Made by a program: the position numbers and the translations under genes. From NCBI RefSeq assembly GCF_024124825.1, contig NZ_JAMXSS010000002.1, positions 2,108,001 through 2,172,000 on the forward strand: a stretch of 64,000 bases of DNA, in the 5' to 3' direction. Below the pieces are notes generated by a model, which worked only from the letters and a program-made list of their open reading frames with translations, was not told the DNA's origin and did no database searches. Below are positions 54,376-64,000 of this stretch, in pieces. How positions within the stretch are numbered: position 1 is the first letter of the stretch; every line of letters begins with the position of its first letter. This stretch comes from Arthrobacter sp. H16F315 (GTDB lineage Bacteria; Actinomycetota; Actinomycetes; Actinomycetales; Micrococcaceae).

Positions 54376-55181
54376 ATGAAACGCTCTGTAGCCACCCGCA
54401 TGGCCTTCAACACAGTGGCCGGCACAAAGGTCGCCCTAGCGGTCGCCGTGGCACGCAATGCCGGCTTCGAGGGCTTTGAGGAGTCGCTGTCCGTGACCTC
54501 CGACGGCGCTGAAGTTCCGCTCACCGAAATCCCGGACCACCACGGTGGGCGCTTCCACTACATGGAATTTGCGCAGCCCGCCGGGGTGCTGGTGGAGTAT
54601 TCGGCTACGGTGACGGGCTTTGCGCTGCCGGAAGAACCCCGGCTGATGGAACTCATCCGCTACGTCAGGCCCAGCCGTTACGCGGAGTCCGATCGGCTAC
54701 TGCCGACCGCCTACGCCGAATTCGGCGGCCAGCAGGGGGCCGAACTGGTCCATGCGGTGCGCAATTGGGTCTTCAGCGAGCTGCGCTACATCAGCGGATC
54801 CTCACGGGGGACCGACGGCGCCGTCGAGACGCTGTTGCACCGCCGCGGGGTCTGCCGGGATTTTGCCCATCTGGCGGTCGCGCTGCTGCGCGCCAAGGAT
54901 GTCCCGGCCCGGCTCGCCGCTGTGTATGCCCCGGGCCTGAGCCCGATGGACTTCCATGCGGTGGCCGAGGCCCATCTCGACGGCGCCTGGCGCGTCATCG
55001 ACCCCACGGGGCTGGCCCCCGGGAGAGCATGCTGCGGATCACGGCCGGCCGGGATTCCTCGGATACGGCATTCCTCTCCACAGTGGGAGGCAGCCTGTCC
55101 CTGACGCAGCTCAGCGTCACCGCCGTCGTCGACGGCGACCTCCCGGCCGAGGACCCGGCGAAGCTCGTCACCCTTCACTAG
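54376..55181 (+). CDS. Transglutaminase-like protein (frameshifted in this sequence)
   Basis: About 268 aa when repaired. The papain-like core has the catalytic Cys in RRGVCRDFAHL, His in DFHAVAEAHLDG and Asp in WRVIDPTG. The N-terminal beta domain (about 1-110) matches bacterial transglutaminase N domains. The first frame is lost after DPTGLAP (C run 55016-55020, one C missing); the second continues RESMLRITAGRDSSD to TAG 55179-55181. No signal peptide. Protease or amidase activity is possible; target unknown. Confidence 0.85.
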
Positions 55182-55204
55182 GTCCCGCAACCCGGCCGCC
55201 ACAC

Positions 55205-55648
55205 TCAGCGGGCGGTTACCGAGTCCCGCAGCTTTTCGGTCAGACGCAGCAGCTCGTGTTGCTCGGCCGCGGTCAGTGCCGGGACCACCAGCGCGGCGAT
55301 GTCACGGACGTGTTCCCGGCCGATCTGCTTCTGCAGCTCCCAGCCGGCGGTGCTGAGCTTGACCAGGACACCGCGGCCGTCGTCCGGGGCCGGCATCCGC
55401 TCGACGAGGCCGCGCTTTTCGAGGCGCTCCACGAGCCTGCTGAGGCTGGACTGGCTTAGCAGCACGTGGTCGTTGGGCTCGTTCTGGCGGAGCCATCCGG
55501 ACGGACAGCGGGAGAGCGTAAACAGCACGTCGTACTCGTTCAGGGCCAGGGCCTTGAAGGCGGGTCCGGCCTGCAGCCGGCGCATCACCGCCACCTGGGC
55601 GCGGAACAGGGATTCCCAGGTCTCCGCGGCCAGGCGCACCGGCGACAT
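55205..55648 (-). CDS. MarR family transcriptional regulator
   Basis: 147 aa. Winged helix (VLLSQSSLSRLVERLEKRGLVERMPAPDDGRGVLVKLS) typical of MarR, with flanking dimerisation helices. It lies 17 bp after the LLM monooxygenase gene in the same direction, so it probably controls that gene. TATAGT (55665-55670, minus strand) just upstream could give a separate transcript. I chose ATG 55646-55648; an in-frame GTG at 55664-55666 would add six residues. Confidence 0.9.
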   Translation of the reverse strand: MSPVRLAAETWESLFRAQVAVMRRLQAGPAFKALALNEYDVLFTLSRCPSGWLRQNEPNDHVLLSQSSLSRLVERLEKRGLVERMPAPDDGRGVLVKLSTAGWELQKQIGREHVRDIAALVVPALTAAEQHELLRLTEKLRDSVTAR

Positions 55649-55665
55649 GCCTGTTGTTGCGGACA

Positions 55666-56807
55666 CTATACGGTCCGGCTGCCGGCGGGGCTGGCACTCT
55701 CGCCGGCAGTCTCGCCGGCGGCTTCTCCGGCTGCGGCCACGGAGGCCGCGACGCGACCGGCATGGGTGGGCGGTTCGGGCACGTGGGCCGGGGTCTTCGC
55801 GGCGTATTCCTTGCGCAGGACCGGCAGGACCTCTTCGCCGAACAGGTCCAGCTGCTCCAGAACAGTCTTCAGCGGCAGGCCCGCGTGATCGATCAGGAAG
55901 AGCTGGCGCTGGTAGTCGCCGAAGTACTCACGGAAGGTCAGGGTCTTCTCGATGACTTCCTGCGGGCTGCCGACCGTGAGGGGTGTTTGCGAGGTGAAGT
56001 CCTCCAGCGAAGGCCCGTGTCCGTAGACCGGCGCGTTGTCGAAGTAGGGCCGGAACTCCTTGACGGCGTCCTGCGAGTTCTTGCGCATAAAGAACTGGCC
56101 GCCCAGTCCCACGATCGCCTGGTCCGCCGCGCCGTGGCCGTAGTGCTCGTAGCGTTCGCGGTAGAGGCCGATCAGCTGCTGGTAGTGCTCTTTGGGCCAG
56201 AAAATGTTGTTCGCAAAGAAGCCGTCGCCGTAGTACGCAGCCACCTCGGCGATCTGCGGTGTGCGGATCGATCCATGCCAGACGAAGGGGCGACGCCGTC
56301 GAGCGGCCGGGGGGTGGAAGTGAAGTTCTGCAGCGGCGTGCGGTGCTTGCCGGACCAGTTGACGGTGTCCTCGTCCCACAGCCGGCGCAGCAGGCTGTAG
56401 TTCTCGATGGCGAGTTCGACGCCGTCCTGGATGTTCTTGCCGAACCAGGGATAAACGGGGGCGGTGTTGCCCCGGCCCAGGACCAGGTCCACCCGGCCGT
56501 CGGCGAGGTGCTGGAGCATCGCGAAGTCCTCGGCAATCTTCACCGGATCGTTGGTGGTGATCAGCGTGGTGGCCGTCGAGAGGATAATGCGCTCCGTCTG
56601 GGCGGCGATGTAGGCCAGGGTCGTGGTGGGGGAGGAGGAGAAGAAGGGCCGGTTGTGGTGCTCGCCCAGGGCGAAGACATCCATGCCGATTTCCTCGACC
56701 TTGCGGGCGATCGCGACGGACGCTTTGATGCGTTCGTGCTCCGTGGGGGTGCGCCCCGTGGTGGGGTCGGTGGTGATATCGCTAACGCTGAATACGCCGA
56801 TCTGCAT
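55666..56807 (-). CDS. CE1758-type FMN-dependent luciferase-like monooxygenase (frameshifted in this sequence)
   Basis: About 380 aa when repaired. LLM-class flavin enzymes oxidise small organics with reduced FMN and oxygen. The start MQIGVFSVSDITTDP, FALGEHHNRPFFSSSP and DLVLGRGNTAPVYPWFG mark the actinobacterial CE1758 group. The first frame is lost after PRPLDGVAP (plus-strand G run 56287-56290, one base missing) and continues FVWHGSIRTPQIAEVAAYYG to a stop at 55666. GGAAAGG lies before the ATG. The following MarR gene suggests induction by a small molecule, perhaps a quinone or phenol. Confidence 0.9.
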
Positions 56808-56849
56808 GATGTGCCTTTCCTTGGCCGGGGTCTTCCGGGAGCTGGTTCC

Positions 56850-56877
56850 ACTATAGCCGATTTACATGCATTTGCAT
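56850..56877 (-). promoter_or_regulatory. Promoter and possible MarR operator of the LLM gene
   Basis: On the minus strand TATAGT (56850-56855) is a good -10. The -35 region is covered by ATGC-N4-GCAT (56866-56877), a small palindrome suited to a MarR dimer. It lies in the divergent region with the MFS gene, so both could be controlled. Confidence 0.45.
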
Positions 56878-57017
56878 CTATCGCAGGGTACAACACCCGC
56901 CGTGTCCGAATATTCCCCGCCGGCGCCCGCCGGGTTTGCCGCCCGCGGCCACACCACGGGCCTAGGATGCAAGCAACCAGCTGGGCAACAGGGGTTCAGC
57001 CCGGACGGAAGGCAGCC

Positions 57018-58436
57018 ATGCGCCGTGTCATTGCGTTTCTGTGCCTGGTGGAGCTCACCAGCGGAATCCTGCAGGGCTACTACACCCCCATCCTCACCGA
57101 CATCGCCCGGCACCTGAACATCCGCGACGGAGACGTCAACTGGTTCGAGGCCGCGCAGCTGATCGTCAGCGCGCTGGCGGTCCCGGTGCTGGCCAAGCTT
57201 GGTGACCTGGCCGGGCACCGGAAAGTCCTGCTCGTCGCCACAGTGCTGACGGCCGCGGCGTCCTGGGGTGTGGCGTTCGCCCCGGACTTCTGGACCTTCC
57301 TGGCGGCCTGGTCCCTGCAGGGCTTCTACGTGGTGTGGCTGCCGCTGGAGATCGCGTTGATCTTCAGCCGGGTGCACCGGCTGCCCGACGGCGCCGCCCG
57401 CACCCGGCGCGCGGCCGGGCTCCTGGTCGGCGCGCTGGAATTCGGTGTGATCGCCGGCGCCCTCGCCGCTGGTGCGCTGGTGGAGGCCTTCGCCGGCCAG
57501 CTGCAACTTGTGCTGATGTTGCCAGCTGTGGCGGTGTCCGCATGCTGGTTCGCTATCCGCTTCGGTGTACCCGAGTCGGCTGCACGCAGCGGTGGCAGCG
57601 TAGACACGCACGGCTTCGCCTTTCTGGCCGTCGGGCTCCTGCTGATCATGTCCGGGCTGACCTTTATGCGCCTGAACGGCCCCGGCGCGTGGTGGCCGTG
57701 GGCGCTCGTCGCGGCGGGGATTTTCGTTTTTATCCCGTTCACGCGCTTCGAGCTGGGCCGGGAGGACCCGCTGGTGGACATCCGGATGCTGCGTGCCAAG
57801 TCCATGTGGCCGGTCCAGCTGACCGCGGGCCTGTTCGGCGTCTCGGTGCTGGGTGCGCAAGCGCCGTTGTCCACTTTCGCCCGGACCGACCCGGCCGTCC
57901 ACGGCTACGGGCTGGGGCTGCGGGCGGGCCAGGTCTCCATCATCATCGGCGTCTATGTCCTCGCCCTGCTGCTCGGTGCGCTGCTCTATCCGCTGGTGAC
58001 CCGCCGCCTGACTCCGCGCTGGACGCTTGTCTGGGCGGCTGCCCTGGTCGGCGGGGGATATCTGCTGTTCCTGCCGTTTCATGCCAGCCTGGCCGAGACC
58101 CTGGTCAACATGGCCATTGCCGGCGTCGGGTCCGGAGCGCTTGTGGCGGCACTGCCTTCGGCCGCGGCCGCAGCCGCTCCGCTCAATCGCACCGCCATGG
58201 CGACCGGCCTGACCAACACCACCAAAACAATTGGCGGTGCCTTCGCCTCGGCGGTCTTTGGCATCGCCCTGCTCAGCCACGTCCTGGGCGAGACCGGGTC
58301 CGCCGCGGCAGCAACGGCGGCACCCCTGGCCGGCTATCTCACGGTGTGGACGGTCTGCGGCGTGACGGGACTGGCCGCGGCCGCGGCCCTGGTCCTGGTG
58401 CCGAGGCTGGCGTTCTCGGACCCGGCACGCAGTTAG
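57018..58436 (+). CDS. MFS transporter, drug-efflux type
   Basis: 472 aa, twelve to fourteen membrane segments. LAKLGDLAGHRKVLLVATVLT is the MFS loop 2-3 motif, and the layout with two central segments resembles DHA2 multidrug exporters. Intact. GGAAGG lies before ATG 57018; an in-frame ATG at 56967 follows TAGGAT but seems too short of a leader. It is divergent from the LLM/MarR unit, an arrangement seen with MarR-controlled efflux. Confidence 0.88.
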   Translation: MRRVIAFLCLVELTSGILQGYYTPILTDIARHLNIRDGDVNWFEAAQLIVSALAVPVLAKLGDLAGHRKVLLVATVLTAAASWGVAFAPDFWTFLAAWSLQGFYVVWLPLEIALIFSRVHRLPDGAARTRRAAGLLVGALEFGVIAGALAAGALVEAFAGQLQLVLMLPAVAVSACWFAIRFGVPESAARSGGSVDTHGFAFLAVGLLLIMSGLTFMRLNGPGAWWPWALVAAGIFVFIPFTRFELGREDPLVDIRMLRAKSMWPVQLTAGLFGVSVLGAQAPLSTFARTDPAVHGYGLGLRAGQVSIIIGVYVLALLLGALLYPLVTRRLTPRWTLVWAAALVGGGYLLFLPFHASLAETLVNMAIAGVGSGALVAALPSAAAAAAPLNRTAMATGLTNTTKTIGGAFASAVFGIALLSHVLGETGSAAAATAAPLAGYLTVWTVCGVTGLAAAAALVLVPRLAFSDPARS

Positions 58437-58457
58437 CAGCAGGCGGCCGAGGACCAG

Positions 58458-61400
58458 CTAGTGGGCGGCCGAGGGGAGCCGCGGGCCGCCGGCTGTGTCA
58501 GCCGGGGACTCGTCGGGGCCGGCCCCGGGAGCGGCCCGGCGGCCATGTGCCGGGCCGGCACCGGGTCCGGGTCCGGTGTCCGTGCCGGGGGTTGTCCGGG
58601 CCAGGGCCTTGCGCTCACGCCGGCCCTCCACGAGGCGGTACAGCACCGGTACCAGGACCAGGGTCAGGGCGGTGGAGGAGACCAGGCCGCCGATCACCAC
58701 AATGGCGAGCGGCTGCGAGATAAAGCCGCCGCCGCCGGTCAGGCCCAAAGCCATCGGCGTCAACGCGAACACGGTGGCGAGGGCGGTCATCAGGATCGGA
58801 CGCAGGCGCTGGCGGGCGCCGTGTGTGATGGCTTCCGCCACGCTCATCCCCGGCTCACCGTTTTTTGGCTCGCGGTACTGGTTGATGAGGTCGATCAGGA
58901 CAATCGCGTTCGTCACGACGATTCCAACCAGCATCAACATACCGATCAGCGCCGGCAGGCCCAGCGGCACGCCGGTGATGAGCAGCAGGCCGATGGCTCC
59001 GGTGGCCGCGAAGGGAACGGAGACGAGCAGGATCAGCGGCTGGATCAGCGACTTGAACGCGGCGACCATAATGACGTAGACAATGGCGATGGCCGCCAGC
59101 AGGGCGAGGCCAAGCTGACCGAAGGACTCCGCCTGCTGGGTCGTGGCTCCGCCGATCTCCGCTGTGACGCCGGGCGGCAGCTGCACGGTCTTGAGCCGCG
59201 CCTGCACCTCCGTGCTGACAGCTCCGAGGTTGGCCCCCGACGGCGTGACGGACACGCGCGCGGTCCGCTGGCCGTTGCTGGCGGTAATGGAGACGGGGAC
59301 GTCCACCTGCTCCACGTTGGCGATGCTGGCCAGCGGTACGGGACCTGCCGCCGTCGGGAGCAGGGTTTGCCGGACGGCCTCGATGCTGGTGAAGCGAGTG
59401 CCTTCACCGATGCGGACCGGGAAGTCGTTGGTATCGATGCGGACGGTTCCGGCCGGAATGGGGCTGATCGTGGAGGCCAGGACCCCGGCTACCTGTTCTT
59501 CGGTCAACCCTGCGGCGACGGTTTTGGCACGGTCCACCTTCACCTGGACGACCGGCTGGCTGGCGGCCAGGTTGGTGGCCACCTCGGAGGAGCCCGGAAC
59601 GCCTTCCATCGCCGTGACCATGGCCTGGCTCGCGGTCCGAAGGTCGGCGGTCGTCGCCGCCTTCAGCGTGATGTCGACGGTGGAGGACGTACCAAAACCG
59701 CCTTGCTGTGAGCCCACGGTGATCTTGCCGGAATTCGGTATCCCGGCCAGATCGTTACGGACGGTTTCCTGGAGCTTGCCCTGGTTGGCCTTGTCCTCGG
59801 TCACCACGGTGAAGCTGGAGTTCGAGGCGCCGGCGGAGAGCAGCGCGGAGAAACCCGTTTGGGCGTTGCCGGTGGTCACCTGGACATCCTTGACCCCGTC
59901 GATTCCGCGCAGCACTTCCTCGACCTTGACGGCCGCGGCGTTGGCCTCGGACAGGCTGGTGCCGGCAGGCAGCGCCTGCCGGACGGTCATGCTGTTTTCG
60001 CCCGAGTTTCCCAGCAGGTCGGTTGCCAGCAGCGGGGTCATCGCAGCGGTGCCGCCGAGGACCAGCAGCGCCGCGATCACGGTCACCACCGGGTGCTTTT
60101 GGGTTTTGCCCAGGACCGGGAGGTAGCCGCGCTGCAGTACGGACCGCTGTTCCGCTTGATGGGCTTTCGCCGCGATCTCACGGGCGCTGGCGTCCCGGGC
60201 GCCGCCCGGGCTGTTCGCGGGATTACGCAGGAACCAGTAGGCCAGGACCGGAACGATCGTCAACGAGACCAGCAGGGAGGACAGCAGTGCGATGGTCACC
60301 GTCAGCGCGAAGGGCCGGAACAGCTCGCCGGCCAGGCCGGCCACAAAGGCAATCGGCAGGAAGACGGCCACGGTGGTGAGCGTTGACGCCGTAATGGCGC
60401 CGGCCACTTCACGGATGGAGGTCTGGATTGCCGTGATCTTCGCTTCGCCGTAGCTGAGGTGTCGTTTGATGTTCTCGATCACCACAATGGAGTCGTCCAC
60501 AACACGGCCGATCGCGATGGTGAGCGCACCAAGGGTCAGGATGTTCAGCGAGTACCCGGTAGCCGACAGTCCGATGAAGGTGATCAGCAGGGACAGCGGG
60601 ATGGATACGGCCGTGACCAAAGTGGCCCGGACGGACATCAGGAACAGCAGGATCACCGCAACGGCGAAGCCCAAGCCCAGCAGGCCTTCCGTGGTCAGGT
60701 CCTTGATCGACTTTTCGATGAACGGCGCCTGGTCGAAGATCGGGGTGAACCGGGCGCCGGAGCCGAGCTCGGCCTCGAGCTGGGGGATAGCGTCCTTCAC
60801 CGCATGCGAGATTGCGACGGTGTCGCCTTCTGGTGTTTTGGTGACCGACAGCGCAAGAGTCTCCTTGCCGTTGGTCCGCGTGATCGAGGTGCGGGCGTCC
60901 TCAGCGATGCTGACGTCCGCGACGCTGCCGATGGTCGCGGCGTTCTTGGTGCCGCCCAGGGGCAGTGCCTTGATTGCCTCAATCGAGTCGACCGGGCTGC
61001 CGATCTGCAGGGCCAAGGTTTTCCCTTGTTCCTCGATACTCCCGGCCGGGACGAGGGCCCCGTTGTTCTTCAGCGCCGCACTGATGGATTGGATGCTTGC
61101 CCCGGAGGCCGCCATGGCGTCCGGGCGGGGGGAGGATCTTAATGTGCTCCGTGGCGCCCCGGTCACCTCGGCGCCGCGGACGCCGTCGAGCTTCTGCAGC
61201 CGCGGGACGGTGAGCCGGGCCAGATCGGAGTTCAGCTCGCTGAGCGGCTTGTCGGAGGAGACCGCCAGGAACACAATCGGGAAATCGCTGATGCTGCCGG
61301 CGATTGCCTGCGGCTGAACGTCGGCAGGCAGCGCCCGCTTGGCGTTGGAGATCGCACGGTCGATCTGGTTCCGGGCCCGGTCCAGGTTCGAACCATAGGT

Positions 61401-61688
61401 GAAAACCATGCTGATCTGGGAGAAGCCGTTGCGCGAGGTGGACGACGTCGATTCCAGGCCTTCGACGCCGTTCAGCGCCGTCTCCAGCGGGCTGCTGACC
61501 TGTTTGTCAACGACTTCGGGCGAGGCGCCCGGCATCGAGGTGATGACCGTGATCTGCGGGAACTCGATGGACGGGATGAGTTCCTGCTTGAGCGAGGACA
61601 TCGTGATCACGCCGAAGACGGACGCGAACACGGTGATCAGCGCGATCAGGGCCCGGTTGGCCAGCGACAGCTTTGCGAGCCGAAACAT
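58458..61688 (-). CDS. RND transporter, HAE1-like efflux family
   Basis: 1076 aa, a full RND pump with two large extracytoplasmic loops and twelve membrane segments. The proton-relay aspartates are in AIGRVVDDSIVVIENI. In Gram-positive bacteria such pumps act without an outer-membrane channel. No adaptor gene is adjacent. Residues about 180-192 (between EVTGA and RPDAM) read PRSTLRSSP in this frame; the neighbouring frame reads TEHIKILP, so a missing base near 61153 and an extra one in the G run 61127-61132 scramble a short stretch without breaking the gene. The C-terminal 45 residues are G/P-rich. Substrate unknown. Confidence 0.9.
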   Translation of the reverse strand: MFRLAKLSLANRALIALITVFASVFGVITMSSLKQELIPSIEFPQITVITSMPGASPEVVDKQVSSPLETALNGVEGLESTSSTSRNGFSQISMVFTYGSNLDRARNQIDRAISNAKRALPADVQPQAIAGSISDFPIVFLAVSSDKPLSELNSDLARLTVPRLQKLDGVRGAEVTGAPRSTLRSSPRPDAMAASGASIQSISAALKNNGALVPAGSIEEQGKTLALQIGSPVDSIEAIKALPLGGTKNAATIGSVADVSIAEDARTSITRTNGKETLALSVTKTPEGDTVAISHAVKDAIPQLEAELGSGARFTPIFDQAPFIEKSIKDLTTEGLLGLGFAVAVILLFLMSVRATLVTAVSIPLSLLITFIGLSATGYSLNILTLGALTIAIGRVVDDSIVVIENIKRHLSYGEAKITAIQTSIREVAGAITASTLTTVAVFLPIAFVAGLAGELFRPFALTVTIALLSSLLVSLTIVPVLAYWFLRNPANSPGGARDASAREIAAKAHQAEQRSVLQRGYLPVLGKTQKHPVVTVIAALLVLGGTAAMTPLLATDLLGNSGENSMTVRQALPAGTSLSEANAAAVKVEEVLRGIDGVKDVQVTTGNAQTGFSALLSAGASNSSFTVVTEDKANQGKLQETVRNDLAGIPNSGKITVGSQQGGFGTSSTVDITLKAATTADLRTASQAMVTAMEGVPGSSEVATNLAASQPVVQVKVDRAKTVAAGLTEEQVAGVLASTISPIPAGTVRIDTNDFPVRIGEGTRFTSIEAVRQTLLPTAAGPVPLASIANVEQVDVPVSITASNGQRTARVSVTPSGANLGAVSTEVQARLKTVQLPPGVTAEIGGATTQQAESFGQLGLALLAAIAIVYVIMVAAFKSLIQPLILLVSVPFAATGAIGLLLITGVPLGLPALIGMLMLVGIVVTNAIVLIDLINQYREPKNGEPGMSVAEAITHGARQRLRPILMTALATVFALTPMALGLTGGGGFISQPLAIVVIGGLVSSTALTLVLVPVLYRLVEGRRERKALARTTPGTDTGPGPGAGPAHGRRAAPGAGPDESPADTAGGPRLPSAAH

Positions 61689-61758
61689 CTTATGGTCTCC
61701 TGGTGGGTCGACGGACGTACTTCACGGTGATCAAAGCTGCCGCAACCCGGAGCGGGTG

Positions 61759-63261
61759 TCAGTTGCGCGCGTCGACCTGATCCAGCTGCAGTGTCTTGGC
61801 CGTAGCTGCCTCGAGCTGGGCGGCGAGGTCCGGGTTCTCGTTGAGCTTGACGCCATAGCCGGGCATCATCTCCTTGAACCTGGGCTGCCAGCCCTTGAAC
61901 TGCTTCGGGAAGGACTTCTGCAGCAGTTCGATCATGATCGGGACCGCCGTCGACGCGCCCGGGGAGGCGCCGAGCAGGGCCCCGATGGAACCGTCGCGGC
62001 CCGCGATGACTTCGGTGCCGAACTGCAGCACCCCGCCCTTCTTCGGGTCCTTCTTGATGATCTGTACACGCTGGCCGGCGGTAATGAGTTCCCAGTCACC
62101 GTCCTGCGCGGCAGGGTAGTACTCACGCAGGGCCTCGACCTTGGCGCCGTGGCGCTTGGCGACTTCCTTGACCAGGTACGCGGTGAGGTCCATGTTGTCC
62201 TTGGCCACGGCCAGCATCGGAATGATGTTCGAAGGCCGGATCGACAGCGGCAAATCCAGGTACGAGCCGTTCTTCAGGAAGTTCGTGGAGAATCCGGCGT
62301 AGGGGCCGAAGAGCAGGGAGCGCTTGCCGGCAACGTAGCGGGTATCCAGGTGTGGAACGGACATGGGCGGAGCACCGACGGATGCCTGGCCGTAGACCTT
62401 GGCGCTGTGCTGGGCTGCCAGCGTCTCGTCGGTGCAGCGGAAGAACTGTCCGGAAACCGGGAAGCCGCCGTACCCCTTGCTCTCCGGGATGCCGGAGGCC
62501 TGCAGCAGATGCAGGGCCCCGCCGCCGGCGCCCACGAAGACGAACTTGGCGTGGATGGAACCGTGTTCGCCGGACTTGGGGTGCTTAAGCGCGAGGTCCC
62601 AGCCGCCGCCGGAGGCGCGCTGGATGCCGGTGACGTTGTGGCCGTAGTTGACCTCGACGCCGTTGTTCCCGAGGTAGCCCGTCAGCTCCCGGGTCAGGGC
62701 ACCGAAGTCGACGTCGGTCCCTTCCGCGGCGCGGGTCGCGGCGATCCGCTGCTGCGGGTCGCGGCCCTTGACGATCAGCGGCGCCCATTTGGCGATCTGG
62801 GCGTGGTCCTCGGAGTACTCCATGGAGCGGAACAGCGGGTTCGGTTTGAGGGCTTCATAGCGGGTGCGCAGAAACTTCGTGTTCTCCTCACCGATCACAA
62901 AGCTCATGTGCGGAACGGTGTTGATGAACCCTTTGGGGGAGCCGATCAAGCCCTCTGTGACGAGGTGGGACCAGAACTGGCGGGACAGCTGGAACTGCTC
63001 GTTGATAAGCAGGGCCTTTGCCGGGTTCACCGAGCCGTCTTTGGCTGCCGGTGAGTAGTTGAGCTCACACAGTGCGGCGTGTCCGGTGCCGGCGTTGTTC
63101 CACGGGTCGGAGCTTTCCAGGCCCGGCTCGTCCAGCTTCTCGAACAGGGATATGGTCCAGTTCGGCTCGAGCTGCTTCAGGAAAGCACCGAGCGTGGCGC
63201 TCATGATGCCGCCGCCAATCAGGACGACGTCGGCATGTTGGGTCTTGGAAATGAAAGTCAC
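61759..63261 (-). CDS. mqo: Malate:quinone oxidoreductase
   Basis: 500 aa, normal length. FAD-dependent, membrane-associated enzyme of the TCA cycle that oxidises malate to oxaloacetate and reduces quinone. FAD motif [17 protein letters not shown], then [21 protein letters not shown] and the C-terminal [14 protein letters not shown] are typical. Start GTG 63259-63261 has CGGAG 7 bases upstream. It stands alone between the RND pump and the peptide-binding protein gene. Confidence 0.96.
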   Translation of the reverse strand: MTFISKTQHADVVLIGGGIMSATLGAFLKQLEPNWTISLFEKLDEPGLESSDPWNNAGTGHAALCELNYSPAAKDGSVNPAKALLINEQFQLSRQFWSHLVTEGLIGSPKGFINTVPHMSFVIGEENTKFLRTRYEALKPNPLFRSMEYSEDHAQIAKWAPLIVKGRDPQQRIAATRAAEGTDVDFGALTRELTGYLGNNGVEVNYGHNVTGIQRASGGGWDLALKHPKSGEHGSIHAKFVFVGAGGGALHLLQASGIPESKGYGGFPVSGQFFRCTDETLAAQHSAKVYGQASVGAPPMSVPHLDTRYVAGKRSLLFGPYAGFSTNFLKNGSYLDLPLSIRPSNIIPMLAVAKDNMDLTAYLVKEVAKRHGAKVEALREYYPAAQDGDWELITAGQRVQIIKKDPKKGGVLQFGTEVIAGRDGSIGALLGASPGASTAVPIMIELLQKSFPKQFKGWQPRFKEMMPGYGVKLNENPDLAAQLEAATAKTLQLDQVDARN

Positions 63262-63340
63262 AATCAGTCTCCGATAGCAGCGGGTCTGGCTGTCACAGAA
63301 TATCCCCGCACCCGTCTCATACTGAAATTGGCCCCACCCG

Positions 63341-64000
63341 TCAAGGCTTTAGCTCCACCTTTGTGAAAACTTCATTGAGGACCGGAGACGCCGGGTACTT
63401 CAGCACACGGTCGGAAAGGGCCAGCGCAGAGATCGGGAAGGCAATCGGTACTGCTGGGACCGAGGCGGCGATCTGCGCGTTGATGGTCTGGTATTGCTCG
63501 GTCCGTTCCTTGCCGTCGGGCAGGCCGCGCGCCCGGGCGATCTTGGAAAAGACCTGCGGGTCCTGGTAGCCGAACTCGCCGGTGTTTTCGCCAAAGAGCG
63601 GCCCCACGAAGTTGTCCGGATCGGAGTAGGAGCCGTTCCAGCCCAGCAGGTGGAGGGCATGGTCGCCGGGGGAGGTGACCTTTTGCAGGTATCCCTCCGA
63701 CCACTCGACCGGCACCGGCTTGATGTTCAGCCCGACGGCGGTCAGCTGCTTGCTGATTTCGGCGTAGACCTTCTCCGGCGTCGGCAGGTAGGGCCGGGTG
63801 ACGTTCAGCGGATAGTAGAACTTCAGTTCCTCGCCCTGGTAGCCGGCCTCCTTGAGCAGCTCCTTGGCTTTTTCCGGATTGTGGCCCAGCGCCGGAGCAT
63901 TGTTGTTGAAGCCGCTGAGCTTCGGCGGGACAAACTGCGTCGCCTGCGCGGTGTTGTCAATGAAGAACCGGCGGATCAGGGTGTCCTTGTCCAGCGCCAT
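63341..64000 (-). CDS. ABC transporter substrate-binding protein, family 5 (partial, C-terminal part)
   Basis: The last 219 residues of a dipeptide/oligopeptide-binding lipoprotein (DppA/OppA type); the N-terminus with its signal peptide lies beyond base 64000, and the internal ATG at the window edge is not the true start. Recognisable segments are [35 protein letters not shown] and the late [15 protein letters not shown] stretch. The rest of the ABC system is probably encoded to the right. Confidence 0.9.
   Translation of the reverse strand: MALDKDTLIRRFFIDNTAQATQFVPPKLSGFNNNAPALGHNPEKAKELLKEAGYQGEELKFYYPLNVTRPYLPTPEKVYAEISKQLTAVGLNIKPVPVEWSEGYLQKVTSPGDHALHLLGWNGSYSDPDNFVGPLFGENTGEFGYQDPQVFSKIARARGLPDGKERTEQYQTINAQIAASVPAVPIAFPISALALSDRVLKYPASPVLNEVFTKVELKP

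Noticed and set aside
1..64000. tRNA, rRNA, insertion sequences, prophage or integrase genes
   Set aside because: None recognised on either strand; the window looks like core chromosome apart from the 38-39 kb stretch.

Overview
The window looks like a chromosome segment of a high-G+C actinobacterium of the Micrococcaceae, most like Arthrobacter or Pseudarthrobacter. The reasons are the NucS mismatch endonuclease, the murI / MBL-fold phosphodiesterase / rph / rdgB cluster, clpS next to DUF2017, DUF3039, DUF4395 and DUF1684 proteins, a CE1758-type LLM monooxygenase, and many genes whose start codon sits 6-7 bases behind a TANNNT -10 element (leaderless transcripts). This is inferred from gene content; no rRNA or marker-gene comparison was possible.

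Layout. 0-16 kb: an esterase tail coupled to a membrane aminoacyl-lipid synthase-like protein, a cold-shock protein, nucS, an AI-2E-type permease, a large envelope protein of unknown function, a thioredoxin/TPR protein without CXXC, an Old Yellow Enzyme, an ABC exporter pair and a DEAD/DEAH helicase. 16-19.5 kb: nicotinamide salvage (pncA, pncB), then six perfect copies of a 59-bp tandem repeat that fill the space between the pncB and clpS promoters, then clpS and DUF2017. 19.6-25.6 kb: murI, MBL phosphodiesterase, rph, rdgB, DedA, an exonuclease and DUF4395. 25.6-36.5 kb: ADP-ribosylglycohydrolase, an orphan ctaD, an aquaporin-like channel, sbcD-sbcC, an MFS exporter and an IclR regulator. 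36.5-44.7 kb: an MHS symporter behind two kinds of operator-like palindromes, a poorly coding stretch, a 2-oxoacid/acetoin dehydrogenase-type operon with a split AcoC-like E2, and an amino-acid permease divergent from an Lrp regulator. 44.7-50.8 kb: a self-contained NAD biosynthesis operon (nrtR-nadA-nadB-nadC-cysteine desulfurase) with a clear promoter and operator. 50.8-64 kb: GtrA, DUF1684, an M20 peptidase, a lipoprotein, a transglutaminase-like protein, MarR plus LLM monooxygenase, an MFS exporter, an HAE1-type RND transporter, mqo, and the C-terminus of an oligopeptide-binding protein.

How the parts fit. NAD supply is the main theme. Salvage (pncA/pncB) and de novo synthesis (nadABC) both lie here; NrtR probably controls the latter, and the linked cysteine desulfurase plausibly builds the NadA iron-sulfur cluster. 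Genome and nucleotide maintenance genes (nucS, sbcCD, rdgB, rph, helicase, exonuclease) are scattered between. Many genes are joined by ATGA or GTGA stop/start overlaps.

Caveat. At least fourteen conserved genes are broken by single-base indels, mostly one base missing from a short G or C run, and the RND gene carries a compensated pair. I read these as sequence errors rather than true pseudogenes and annotate each gene over its whole span.
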